Both the position numbers and the translations under genes were made by a program. The notes below the pieces were generated by a model. The model worked only from the letters and a program-made list of their open reading frames with translations, made no database searches and was not told the DNA's origin. From Porites lobata (Eukaryota; Cnidaria; Anthozoa; Scleractinia; Poritidae): a stretch of 64,000 bases of DNA. Positions 46,408 to 57,811 of this stretch are shown here, in pieces (position 1 is the stretch's first letter; each line of letters opens with the position of its first letter). The stretch is from positions 1,370,001 through 1,434,000 of the forward strand of contig CALNXK010000069.1 of the NCBI GenBank assembly GCA_942486035.1, given 5' to 3'.

Positions 46408-46752
46408 TCATCGGTAGTTCCTTTGTCTGATTAGGAAAGCTTGGTGAATAAACCGCGCAACTGTGGCAAGATAATAGCCATTGTGAACGAACTTACGAAA
46501 ATCTATTCGCCGATTGGGCACAAAAATACAATGCATTTTTTGTACCCAGTCAGGAGCCAGTATTCGCTTGACTGTTTGCAAATGGTCCGGTGAGAGTCGG
46601 TACCCAGGGGCTCTTCCGCCAGTGTTTGAAAACTTTCGCCGCGTCATTTCTCCTGGCCCAACTGACTGCCCCTGGGTTCCCTGAGGATGATAAACAATAA
46701 AACAACAAACTTCTTCACTTTTCACAGTACTTATATCATTTTCGTCCAGCAT
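46408..46752 (-). CDS. Array unit 1, minus-strand ORF (114 aa), unknown
   Basis: A 114-codon ORF begins MLDENDISTVKSEEVCCFIV and ends RQRNYR. It is also present in units 2 and 3. Against unit 2 it differs at about twelve residues. It is deleted in unit 4 and broken in units 5 and 6. I do not recognise the protein. It lies on the strand opposite to the exons, so it may be a separate gene, an inserted piece or a chance frame kept open by sequence identity. Confidence 0.3.
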   Translation of the reverse strand: MLDENDISTVKSEEVCCFIVYHPQGTQGQSVGPGEMTRRKFSNTGGRAPGYRLSPDHLQTVKRILAPDWVQKMHCIFVPNRRIDFRKFVHNGYYLATVARFIHQAFLIRQRNYR

Positions 46753-47571
46753 GAAATCGCCTACAAAAATCCATTTGAACGCGGCAATTGATCATACTCA
46801 TATTACAAATGTCACCGCTTTCCCAAAAATTAGCTTTCCTCCAGGTAAAACGCATTTGTCAGGATTCTGGATTTGTTACACCTATGTCTTTTGGTGTTAA
46901 GCTTTCCTTGCCACTCAGATGTTTCTGTCACTGTTACGGATCCCACGCAAAACTATCACCTGCCTTTATTTTTGGAACTGCGTTTGCATGCTCAGAAACC
47001 ATACATTGCATAATAAGTGTCGAATCATGAAAGGTCGAATCATGACCCTTGGATGATGTCTGAAAATCTGCGTTTATGCATAGCCATTAAATAAGCTGTA
47101 ATGTTTGGAGAGGTTATTTTTAATTAGTCTTTTTCTGTGTTTAAAATCCCATGAATTTCATGACACCGCTCCTCAGTTAATTTTTCTTTTCAGGGAAGAG
47201 GGAACCTGATCTTATATTACTTAAATGCCTGGCTGACAAACCTTTCAACCGAATTAACCTTTAAAAGCTCTTTAAGCCACTTTTTGATACATTACTTGCC
47301 GAGTCCAAATTCAGGTTCCACAAAATTCTTGTTAGTTGAATCCTGCACTCCATCGCATTCAGCTGCGAAGTATTATTTGTTTTCCTTACCGCTAGATATA
47401 GGCCTGAGAGAGGTACAGTACTTTCCGGCGGTTAGGGCAGGACATTTTGATCAAATTCTGCGCAAGTTTCTAAAAGGCAGGCAGAAATTATAGTCTATTC
47501 AAGACCCTTCCCGACAGTCAGGCAGGTAGCCTCAGCGAACATATCAATTTAATTTACCCTAATCATTTTAG

Positions 47572-47998
47572 GCAATGAAACATCCAAACAAGAATCGAAC
47601 GACGATGAAGACGACATCCCCCCCAGCAGAAGGAATCGGGTAGCCCTGACAAAGCGTCCGAAGCAACACAGTACAAAGAATATATCTCAAAGCGAAATCA
47701 GAACATTTTACCTTTTCAAGAGAGAAATTTGAAAGAAAAAAGTGAGGCAAATACAATCCACTGCACCTGTCGGCCAAGGCAATGAATTGGTATTGAACAA
47801 ACCAGAAAGTGGCAGTTCAAAACCCAGGGCATGCAAGTGCAAAGATGTTGCTGGCCCACAAAGCGAGAAACTGGAGAAGCCTGACACCAGCAGCCTCAAA
47901 ATATCACTGACAACGAGGACGTCTATAACCATGACTTCACTGGAATTTGGGAGAATGACGCCTTGGACTACCTTACAGACACGAGTCAAATTGCTGAG
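47572..47998 (+). pseudogene. Array unit 1, acidic BEN-linker-type exon
   Basis: Preceded by ATCATTTTAG and ending at GAG/GTACTA. Translation needs frame changes: GNETSKQESNDDEDDIPP, then YKEYISKRNQN, then NHDFTGIWEND and DTSQIAE. These align with the exon at 13406-13905 (GIETAEQ, YEEYIIKRN, GIWHDGIDF, DIGQISQ), including both splice positions. Unit 1 has an extra C in the C run, which changes where the frame breaks. The frame is broken in all units. Confidence 0.55.
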
Positions 47999-48194
47999 GT
48001 ACTAGAGTTAGCATTTAATTAAAAAGAAAGTATTTCAAGAATTATTCAGTATGAGGGACAGTGATATCGCGCGAGGAAAGAGAAAAAGAAACTTGCCCCA
48101 TCAAATGTTGTGTCCATAGCTATGGTCTATGACAGTATAGAGTGCCAAAACAAAACATACGAAAGTTACATATACGTTTGTTTCCCATTGCCAG

Positions 48195-48350
48195 AGCCCA
48201 ACAGCACGATACGAACAAAACCTTAAATTGACAAATGAGGTGGAGGAAAGCGAACGGACCGTGAAGAGTCAGAAAAGACAGATTGAGGCTTTGCAAAGTC
48301 AACTGGGAGAGATAAATGCACCAAAGCGTTTTACTTTGACAAACATTAAG
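48195..48350 (+). CDS. Array unit 2, coiled-coil exon (156 bp)
   Basis: Same as unit 1 but starting SPTARYEQNLKLTNE. Acceptor CCATTGCCAG and donor GTTGGT are present. No stop. Confidence 0.55.
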
Positions 48351-49029
48351 GTTGGTACAAGTTTACTGAAATGGAAATGCACGTTTTCTTTCAAGTGAAT
48401 TTCTATATTTTCTAGCCAGGATCATTATAAAGAAATATGATAAGGTGCCTACGGTTTTTTGGTCCTTATCCAAGAGGACCAAAAGTCTAACCATTATGTC
48501 AAAAAAATATAAAATACAAGCTTGAGCTTACAACAGGTATTCACGCTTACATCGATCATGTCTTCGTAAATATTAGGGAGTTTGAGATGCCACAACAACT
48601 GACAGCCACGAAAATGTCACATGAAAAAAGAATTCACATTTTTTTAGTCTCTATCGTGATTATTCCAACCCGCTTACATTCCTAAAAGCAAGTGAACTCT
48701 TTTGGAGCTGAATTTCTATCAACCATATCCAAGTTCATTACGACAAAGAAAATTTGTCACTCATTGTGTTTACATCCTTCACAAAACGTGAAACTAGGCA
48801 TTTTCACGTGGTAGTCCTGCAGTGACGACAAAGAAATGTACAACAAAGTGTGATGCACGGGCGAAGTTGTTGTTTTGCCTTGTCAAGCTATTGCTTTTTT
48901 TGATTTCTTGTCCGGCGCTGCCGCATCTTAAACTTCCTATTATTTAAAATACATTGTGATCTGTCAGAAACAGAATTTTCTCTGCAAATTGAATTGCTCA
49001 CGCTGATAGCATCCGAAACATTTTTCGAC

Positions 49030-49374
49030 TCATCGGTAGTTCCTTCGTCTGGTTAGGAAAGCTTGGTGAATAAACCGCGCAACTGTGGCAAGATAATAGC
49101 CATCGTGTACGAACTCACGAAAATCTGTTCGCCGATTGGGCACAATAATACAATGCAGTTTTTGTGCCCAGTCAGGAGCCAGTATTCGCTTGACTGTTTC
49201 CAAATGGTCCGGTGAGAGTCGGTACCCAGGGGCTCTTCCGCCAGTGTTTGAAAACTTTCGCCGCGCCATTTCTCCTGGCCCAACTGACTGCCCCTGGGTT
49301 CCCTGAGGATGATGAACAATAAAACAACAGACTTCTTCACTTTTCGCAGTACTTATATCATTTTCGTCCAGCAT
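49030..49374 (-). CDS. Array unit 2, minus-strand ORF (114 aa), unknown
   Basis: Same ORF as in unit 1, with features such as GRAPGYRLSPDHLETVKRIL. Its protein is identical to the unit 3 copy. The upstream frame stays open for a few residues (FEWIFVGDF), so the true start is uncertain. Confidence 0.3.
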   Translation of the reverse strand: MLDENDISTAKSEEVCCFIVHHPQGTQGQSVGPGEMARRKFSNTGGRAPGYRLSPDHLETVKRILAPDWAQKLHCIIVPNRRTDFREFVHDGYYLATVARFIHQAFLTRRRNYR

Positions 49375-50193
49375 GAAATCGCCTACAAAAATCCATTCGA
49401 ACTCGGCAATTGATCATGCTCATATTACAAATGTCACCGCTTTCCCAAAAATTAGCTTTCCTCCAGGTAAAACGCATTTGTCAGGATTCTGGATTTGTTA
49501 CACCTATGTCTTTTGGTGTTAAGCTTTCCTTGCCAGTCAGATGTTTCTGTCACTGTTACGGATCCCACGCAAAACTATCACCTGCCTTTATTTTTGCAAC
49601 TGCGTTTGCATGCTCAGAAACCATACATTGCATAATAAGTGTCGAATCATGAAAGGTCGAATCATGACCCTTGGATGATGTCTGAAAATCTGCGTTTATG
49701 CATAGCCATTAAATAAGCTGTAATGTTTGGAGAGGTTATTTTTAATTAGTCTTTTTCTGTGTTTAAAATCCCATGAATTTCATGACACCGCTCCTCAGTT
49801 AATTTTTCTTTTCAGGGAAGAGGGAACCTGATCTTATATTACTTAAATGCCTGGCTGACAAACCTTTCAACCGAATTAACCTTTAAAAGCTCTTTAAGCC
49901 ACTTTTTGATACATTACTTGCCGAGTCCAAATTCAGGTTCCACAAAATTCTTGTTAGTTGAATCCTGCACTCCATCGCATTCAGCTGCGAAGTATTATTT
50001 GTTTTCCTTACCGCTAGATATAGGCCTGAGAGAGGTACAGTACTTTCCGGCGGTTAGGGCAGGACATTTTGATCAAATTCTGCGCAAGTTTCTAAAAGGC
50101 AGGCAGAAATTATAGTCTATTCAAGACCCTTCCCGACAGTCAGGCAGGTAGCCTCAGCGAACATATCAATTTAATTTACCCTAATCATTTTAG

Positions 50194-50619
50194 GCAATGA
50201 AACATCCAAACAAGAATCGAACGACGATGAAGACGACATCCCCCCCAGCAGAAGGAATCGGGTAGCCCTGACAAAGCGTCCGAAGCAACACAGTACAAAG
50301 AATATATCTCAAAGCGAAATCAGAACATTTTACCTTTTCAAGAGAGAAATTTGAAAGAAAAAAGTGAGGCAAATACAATCCACTGCACCTGTCGGCCAAG
50401 GCAACGAATTGGTATTGAACAAACCAGAAAGTGGCAGTTCAAAACCCAGGGCATGCAAGTGCAAAGATGTTGCTGGCCCACAAAGCGAGAAACCGGAGAA
50501 GCCTGACACCAGCAGCCTCAAAATATCACTGACAACGAGGACGTCTATAACCATGACTTCACTGGAATTTGGGAGAATGATGCCTTGGACTACCTTACAG
50601 CACGAGTCAAATTGCTGAG
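50194..50619 (+). pseudogene. Array unit 2, acidic BEN-linker-type exon
   Basis: As unit 1, with the same seven-C run, and a 1-base loss near 50600 (ACAGCACGAG) relative to unit 1. Frame broken. Confidence 0.5.
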
Positions 50620-50830
50620 GTACTAGAGTTAGCATTTAATTAAAAAGAAAGTATTTCAAGAATTATTCAGTATGAGGGACAGTGATATCGCGCGAGGAAA
50701 GAGAAAAAGAAACTTGCCCCATCAAATGTTGTGTCCATAGCTATGGTCTATGACAGTATAGAGTGCCAAAACAAAACATACGAAAGTTACATATACGTCA
50801 ATCACATATACGTTTGTTTCCCATTGCCAG

Positions 50831-50986
50831 AGCCCAACAGCACGATACGAACAAAACCTTAAATTGACAAATGAGGTGGAGGAAAGCGAACGGACCGTGA
50901 AGAGTCAGAAAAGACAGATTGAGGCTTTGCAAAGTCAACTGGGAGAGATAAATGCACCAAAGCGTTTTACTTTGACAAACATTAAG
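50831..50986 (+). CDS. Array unit 3, coiled-coil exon (156 bp)
   Basis: Protein identical to unit 2 over its full length; donor reads GTTGAT as in unit 1. Open and flanked by splice signals. Confidence 0.55.
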
Positions 50987-51661
50987 GTTGATACAAGTTT
51001 ACTGAAATGGAAATGCACGTTTTCTTTCAAGTGAATTTCCATATTTTCTAGCCAGGATCATTATAAAGAAATATGATAAGGTGCCTACGGTTTTCTGGTC
51101 CTTATCCGAGAGGACCAAAAGTCTAACCATTATGTAAAAAAAATATAAAATACAAGCTTGAGCTTACAACAGGTATTCACGCTTACATCGATCATGTCTT
51201 CATAAATATTAGGGAGTTTGAGATGCCACAACAACTGAAAGCCACGAAAATGTCACATGAAAAAAGAATTCACATTTTTTTAGTCTCTATCGTGATTATT
51301 CCAACTCGCTTACTTTCCTAAAAGCAAGTGAACTCTTTTGGAGCTGAATTTCTATCAACCATATCCAAGTTCATCAAGACAAAGAAAATTTGTCACTCAT
51401 TGTGTCTACATCCTTCACAAAACGTGAAACTAGGCATTTTCACGTGGTAGTCCTGCAGTGACGGCAAAGAAATGTACAACAAAGTGTGATGCACGGGCGA
51501 AGTTGCTGTTTTGCCTTGTCAAGCTATTGCTTTTTTTGATTTCTTGTCCGGCCCGCCTCTTAAACTTCCTATTATTTAAAATACATTGTGATCCGTCAGA
51601 AACAGAATTTTCTCTGCAAATTGAATTGCTCACGCTGATAGCATCCGAAACATTTTTCGAC

Positions 51662-52006
51662 TCATCGGTAGTTCCTTCGTCTGGTTAGGAAAGCTTGGTG
51701 AATAAACCGCGCAACTGTGGCAAGATAATAGCCATCGTGTACGAACTCACGAAAATCTGTTCGCCGATTGGGCACAATAATACAATGCAGTTTTTGTGCC
51801 CAGTCAGGAGCCAGTATTCGCTTGACTGTTTCCAAATGGTCCGGTGAGAGTCGGTACCCAGGGGCTCTTCCGCCAGTGTTTGAAAACTTTCGCCGCGCCA
51901 TTTCTCCTGGCCCAACTGACTGCCCCTGGGTTCCCTGAGGATGATGAACAATAAAACAACAGACTTCTTCACTTTTCGCAGTACTTATATCATTTTCGTC
52001 CAGCAT
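51662..52006 (-). CDS. Array unit 3, minus-strand ORF (114 aa), unknown
   Basis: Protein identical to the unit 2 copy over all 114 residues, which shows recent exchange or duplication between units 2 and 3. Confidence 0.3.
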   Translation of the reverse strand: MLDENDISTAKSEEVCCFIVHHPQGTQGQSVGPGEMARRKFSNTGGRAPGYRLSPDHLETVKRILAPDWAQKLHCIIVPNRRTDFREFVHDGYYLATVARFIHQAFLTRRRNYR

Positions 52007-52827
52007 GAAATCGCCTACAAAAATCCATTCGAACTCGGCAATTGATCATGCTCATATTACAAATGTCACCGCTTTCCCAAAAATTAGCTTTCCTCCAGGT
52101 AAAACGCATTTGTCAGGATTCTGGATTCGCTACACCTATGTCTTTTGGTGTTAAGCTTTCCTTGCCAGTCAGATGTTTCTGTCACTGTTACGGATCCCAC
52201 GCAAAACTATCACCTGCCTTTATTTTTGCAACTGCGTTTGCTTGCTCAGAAGCCATACGTTGCATAATAAGTGTCGAATTATGAAAGGTTGAATCATGAC
52301 CCTTGGAACATGTCTGAAAATCTGCGTTTATGCATAGCCATTAAATAAGCTGTAATGTTTGGACAGGTTATTTTTATTCACTCTTTTTCTCTGTTTGAAT
52401 TCCCATGAATTTCATGACACCGCTCCTCAGTTAATTTTTCTTTTCAGGGAAGAGGGAGCCTCATTGCATGTTAATTCAATGCCTGGCTGACAAACCTTTC
52501 AACCGAATTAACCTTTAAAAGCTCTTTAAGTGACTTTTTGATACATTACTTGCTGAGTCCAAATTCGGGTTCCACACAAAATTCTTGTTACTTGAATCCT
52601 GCGCTCCAGCGCATTCAGCTGCGAAGTATTATTCGTTTTTCTTACCGCTAGATATAGCCCTGAGAGAGGTACAGTAATTTCCGGCGGTTAGGGCAGGACA
52701 TTTTGATCAAATTCTGCACAAGTTTCTTAAAGGCAGGCAGAAATTATAGTCTATTCAAGACCCTTCCTGACCGTCAGGCAGGTAGCCTCAGCGAACGTAT
52801 CAGTTTAATTTACCCTAATCATTTTAG

Positions 52828-53255
52828 GCAATGAAACATCCAAACAAGAATCGAACGACGATGAAGACGACATCCCCCCAGCAGAAGGAATCGGGTAGCC
52901 CTGACAAAGCGTCCAAAGCAACACAGTACAAAGAATATATCTCAAAGCGAAATCAGAACATTTTAACTTTTCAAGAGAGAAATTTGAAAGAAAAAAGTGA
53001 GGCAAAAACAATCCACGGCACCTGTGTCAGCCAAGGCAACAAATTGGTATTCAAGAAACCAGAAGGTGGCAGTTCAAAACCCAGGACATGCAAGTGCAAA
53101 GATGTTGCTGGCCCACAAAGCGAGAAATCGGAGAAGCCTGACACCAGCAGCCTCAAAATATCACTGACAACGAGGACGTCTATAACCATGACTTCACTGG
53201 AATTTGGGAGAATGATGCCTTGGACTACCTTCCAGACACGAGTCAAATTGCTGAG
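52828..53255 (+). pseudogene. Array unit 3, acidic BEN-linker-type exon
   Basis: 428 bp with a six-C run. One alternative frame is open through 52831-53262 (SPDKASKATQYKEYISKRNQ), but it runs into the other frame at the conserved GIWEND part. Splice signals intact. Confidence 0.5.
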
Positions 53256-53485
53256 GTACTAGAGTTAGCATTTAATTAAAAAGAAAGTATTTCAAGAATT
53301 ATTCAGTATGAGGGACAGTGATATCGCGCGAGGAACGAGAAAAACAACTTGGCCCATCAAATGTTGTGTCCATAGCTATGGTCTATGACAGTATAGAGTG
53401 CCAAAACAAAACATACGAAAATTACATATACGTCAATCACATATACATTTGCTCTGTCACATATACGTTTGTTTCCCATTGCCGG

Positions 53486-53641
53486 AGCCCAACAGCACGA
53501 TATGAACAAAACCTTACATTGCCAAATGAGGTGGAGGAAAGCGAACGGACCGTGAAGAGTCAGAAAAGACAGATTGAGGCTTTGCAAAGTCAACTGGGAG
53601 AGATAAATGCACCAAAGCGTTTTACTTTGACAAACATTAAG
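53486..53641 (+). CDS. Array unit 4, coiled-coil exon, acceptor lost
   Basis: The acceptor AG is mutated (CCATTGCCGG), while the exon frame stays open. The frame is now also open upstream, giving a longer ORF from 53318. Two residues differ (NLTLPNE instead of NLKLTNE). This is the unit with the internal deletion. Confidence 0.5.
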
Positions 53642-54391
53642 GTTGGTACAAGTTTACTGAAATGGAAATGCACGTTTTCTTTCAAGTGAATTTCCATATT
53701 TTCTAACCGGGATCATTATAAAGAAATATGATAAGGTGCCTACGGTTTTTTGGTCCTTATCCGAGAGGACCAAAAGTCTAACCATTATGTAAAAAAAATA
53801 TAAAATACAAGCTTGAGCTTACAACAGGTATTCACGCTTACATCGATCATGTCTTCGTAAATATTAGGGAGTTTGAGATGCCACAACAACTGACAGCCAC
53901 AAAAATGTCACATGAAAAAAGAATTCACAGGTTATTTTTATTTACTCTTTTTCTCTGTTTGAATTCCCATGAATTTCATGACACCGCTCCTCAGTTAATT
54001 TTTCTTCTCAGGGAAGAGGGAGCCTGATTGCATGTTACTTCAATGCCTGGATGACAAACCTTTCAACCGAATTAACCTTTAAAAGCTCTTTAAGTGACTT
54101 TTTGATACATTACTTGCCGAGTCCAAATTCGGGTTCCACACAAAATTCTTGTTACTTGAATCCTACGCTCCAGCGCATTCAGCTGCGAAGTATTATTCGT
54201 TTTCCTTACCGCTAGATATAGGCCTGAGAGAGGTACGGTAATTTCCGGCGGTTAGGGCAGGACATTTTGATCAAATTCTGCACAAGTTCCTTAAAGGCAG
54301 GCAGAAATTATAGTCTATTCAAGACCCTTCCCGACCGTTAGGCAGGTAGCCTCAGCGAACGTATCAATTTAATTTACCCTAATCATTTTAG

Positions 54392-54819
54392 GCAATGAAA
54401 CATCCAAACAAGAATCGAACGACGATGAAGACGACATCCCCCCAGCAGAAGGAATCGGGTAGCCCTGACAAAGCGTCCAAAGCAACACAGTACAAAGAAT
54501 ATATCTGAAAGCGAAATCAGAACATTTTAACTTTTCAAGAGAGAAATTTGAAAGAAAAAAGTGAGGCAAAAACAATCCACGGCACCTGTGTCAGCGAAGG
54601 CAACGAATTGGTATTCAAGAAACCAGAAGGTGGCAGTTCAAAACCCAGGGCGTACAAGTGCAAAGATGTTGCTGGCCCACAAAGCGAGAAACCGGAGAAG
54701 CCTGACACCAGCAGCCTCAAAATATCACTGACAACGAGGACGTCTATAACCATGACTTCACTGGAATTTGGGAGAATGATGCCTTGGACTACCTTCCAGA
54801 CTCGAGTCAAATTGCTGAG
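54392..54819 (+). pseudogene. Array unit 4, acidic BEN-linker-type exon
   Basis: 428 bp, six-C run. An additional stop (ATATCTGAAAG) interrupts the YKEYI region. Splice signals intact. Confidence 0.5.
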
Positions 54820-55029
54820 GTACTAGAGTTAGCATTTAATTAAAAAGAAAGTATTTCATGAATTATTCAGTATGAGGGACAGTGATATCGCGCGAGGAAA
54901 GAGAAAAACAACTTGCCCCATCAAATGTTGTGTCCATAGCTATGGTCTATGACAGTATAGAGTGCCAAAACAAAACATACGAAAATTACATATACGTCAA
55001 TCACATATACGTTTGTTTCCCATTGCCAG

Positions 55030-55185
55030 AGCCCAACAGCACGATACGAACAAAACCTTAAATTGACAAATGAGGTGGAGGAAAGCGAACGGACCGTGAA
55101 GAGTCAGAAAAGACAGATTGAGGCTTTGCAAAGTCAACTGGGAGAGATAAATGCACCAAAGCGTTTTACTTTGACAAACATTAAG
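55030..55185 (+). CDS. Array unit 5, coiled-coil exon (156 bp)
   Basis: Identical in protein to units 2 and 3. Splice signals intact. Confidence 0.55.
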
Positions 55186-57017
55186 GTTGGTACAAGTTTA
55201 CTGAAATGGAAATGCACGTTTTCTTTCAAGTGAATTTCTATATTTTCTAGCCAGGATCATTATAAAGAAATATGATAAGGTGCCTACGGTTTTTTGGTCC
55301 TTATCCAAGAGGACCAAAAGTCTAACCATTATGTCAAAAAAATATAAAATACAAGCTTGAGCTTACAACAGGTATTCACGCTTACATCGATCATGTCTTC
55401 GTAAATATTAGGGAGTTTGAGATGCCACAACAACTGACAGCCACGAAAATGTCACATGAAAAAAGAATTCACATTTTTTTAGTCTCTATCGTGATTATTC
55501 CAACCCGCTTACTTTCCTAAAAGCAAGTGAACTCTTTTGGAGCTGAATTTCTATCAACCATATCCAAGTTCATTACGACAAAGAAAATTTGTCACTCATT
55601 GTGTTTACATCCTTCACAAAACGTGAAACTAGGCATTTTCACGTGGTAGTCCTGCAGTGACGACAAAGAAATGTACAACAAAGTGTGATGCACGGGCGAA
55701 GTTGTTGTTTTGCCTTGTCAAGCTATTGCTTTTTTTGATTTCTTGTCCGGCGGTGCCGCATCTTAAACTTCCTATTATTTAAAATACATTGTGATCCGTC
55801 AGAAACAGAATTTTCTCTGCAAATTGAATTGCTCACGCTGATAGCATCCAAAACATTTTTCGACTCATCGGTAGTTCCTTTGTCTGGTTAGGAAAGCTTG
55901 GTGAATAAACCGCACAACTGTGGCAAGATAATAGCCATCGTGTACGAACTCACGAAAATCTGTTCGCCGATTGCATTGTATTATTGTGCCCAGTCAGGAG
56001 CTAGTATTCGCTTGACTGTTTGCAAATGGTCCGGTGAGAGTCGGTACCTAGGGGCTCTTCCGCCAGTGTTTGAAAACTTTCGCCGCGTCATTTATCCTGG
56101 CCCAACTGACTGCCCCTCGGTTCCCTGAGGATGATAAACAATAAAACAACAGACTTCTTCACTTTTCGCAGTACTTGTATCATTTTCGTCCAGCATGAAA
56201 TCGCCTACAAAAATCCATTTGAACTCAGCAATTGATCATGCTCATATTACAAATGTCACCGCTTTCCCAAAAATTAGCTTTCCTCCAGGTAAAACGCATT
56301 TGTCAGGATTCTGGATTCGTTACACCTATGTCTTTTGGTGTTAAGCTTTCCTTGCCAGTCAGATGTTTCTGTCACTGTTACGGATCCCATGCAAAACTAT
56401 CACCTGCCTTTATTTTTGCAACTGCGTTTGCTTGCTCAGAAGCCATACGTTGCATAATAAGTGTCGAGTTATGAAAGGTCGAATCATGACCCTTGGAACA
56501 TGTCTGAAAATCTGCGTTTATGCATAGCCATTAAATAAGCTGTAATGTTTGGAGAGGTTATTTTTATTCACTCTTTTTCTCTGTTTGAATTCCCATGAAT
56601 TTCATGACACCGCTCCCCAGTTAATTTTTCTTTTCAGGGAAGAGGGAGCCTGATTGCATGTTACTTCAATGCCTGGCTGACAAACCTTTCAACTGAATTA
56701 ACCTTTAAAAGCTCTTTAAGTGACTTTTTGATACATTACTTGCTGAGTCCAAATTCGGGTTCCACACAAAATTCTTGTTACTTGAATCCTGTGCTCCAGC
56801 GCATTCAGCTGCGAAGTATTATTCGTTTTTCTTACCGCTAGATATAGGCCTGAGAGAGGTACAGTAATTTCCGGCGGTTAGGGCAGGACATTTTGATCAA
56901 ATTCTGCACAAGTTTCTTAAAGGCAGGCAGAAATTATAGTCTGTTCAAGACCCTTCCTGACCATCAGGCAGGTAGCCTCAGCGAACGTATCAATTTAATT
57001 TACCCTAATCATTTTAG

Positions 57018-57445
57018 GCAATGAAACATCCAAACAAGAATCGAACGACGATGAAGACGACATCCCCCCAGCAGAAGGAATCGGGTAGCCCTGACAAAGC
57101 GTCCAAAGCAACACAGTACAAAGAATATATCTCAAAGTGAAATCAGAACATTTTAACTTTTCAAGAGAGAAATTTGAAAGAAAAAAGTGAGGCAAAAACA
57201 ATAAACGGCACCTGTGTCAGCCAAGGCAACGAATTGGTATTGAACAAACCAGAAGGTGGCAGTTCAAAACCCAGGGCGTGCAAGTGCAAAGATGTTGCTG
57301 GCCAACAAAGCGAGAAACCAGAGAAGCCTGACACCAGCAGCCTCAAAATATCACTGACAACAAGGACGTCTATAACCATGACTTCACTGGAATTTGGGAG
57401 AATGATGCCTTGGACTACCTTCCAGACACGAGTCAAGTTGCTGAG
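57018..57445 (+). pseudogene. Array unit 5, acidic BEN-linker-type exon
   Basis: 428 bp. A stop (CTCAAAGTGA) follows YKEYISK. Splice signals intact. Confidence 0.5.
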
Positions 57446-57655
57446 GTACTAGAGTTAGCATTTAATTAAAAAGAAAGTATTTCATGAATTATTCAGTATG
57501 AGGGACAGTGATATCGCGCGAGGAAAGAGAAAAACAACTTGCCCCATCAAATGTTGTGTCCATAGCTATGGTCTATGACAGTATAGAGTGCCAAAACAAA
57601 ACATACGAAAATTACATATACGTCAATCACATATACGTTTGTTTCCCATTGCCAG

Positions 57656-57811
57656 AGCCCAACAGCACGATACGAACAAAACCTTAAATTGACAAATGAG
57701 GTGGAGGAAAGCGAACGGACCGTGAAGAGTCAGAAAAGACAGATTGAGGCTTTGCAAAGTCAACTGGGAGAGATAAATGCACCAAAGCGTTTTACTTTGA
57801 CAAACATTAAG
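57656..57811 (+). CDS. Array unit 6, coiled-coil exon (156 bp)
   Basis: Identical in protein to units 2, 3 and 5. Splice signals intact. Confidence 0.55.

Noticed and set aside
47708..47989. Minus-strand ORFs antisense to the acidic exon in every array unit
   Set aside because: They are mirror frames of the duplicated exon; length similarity follows from sequence identity and no family is recognised.
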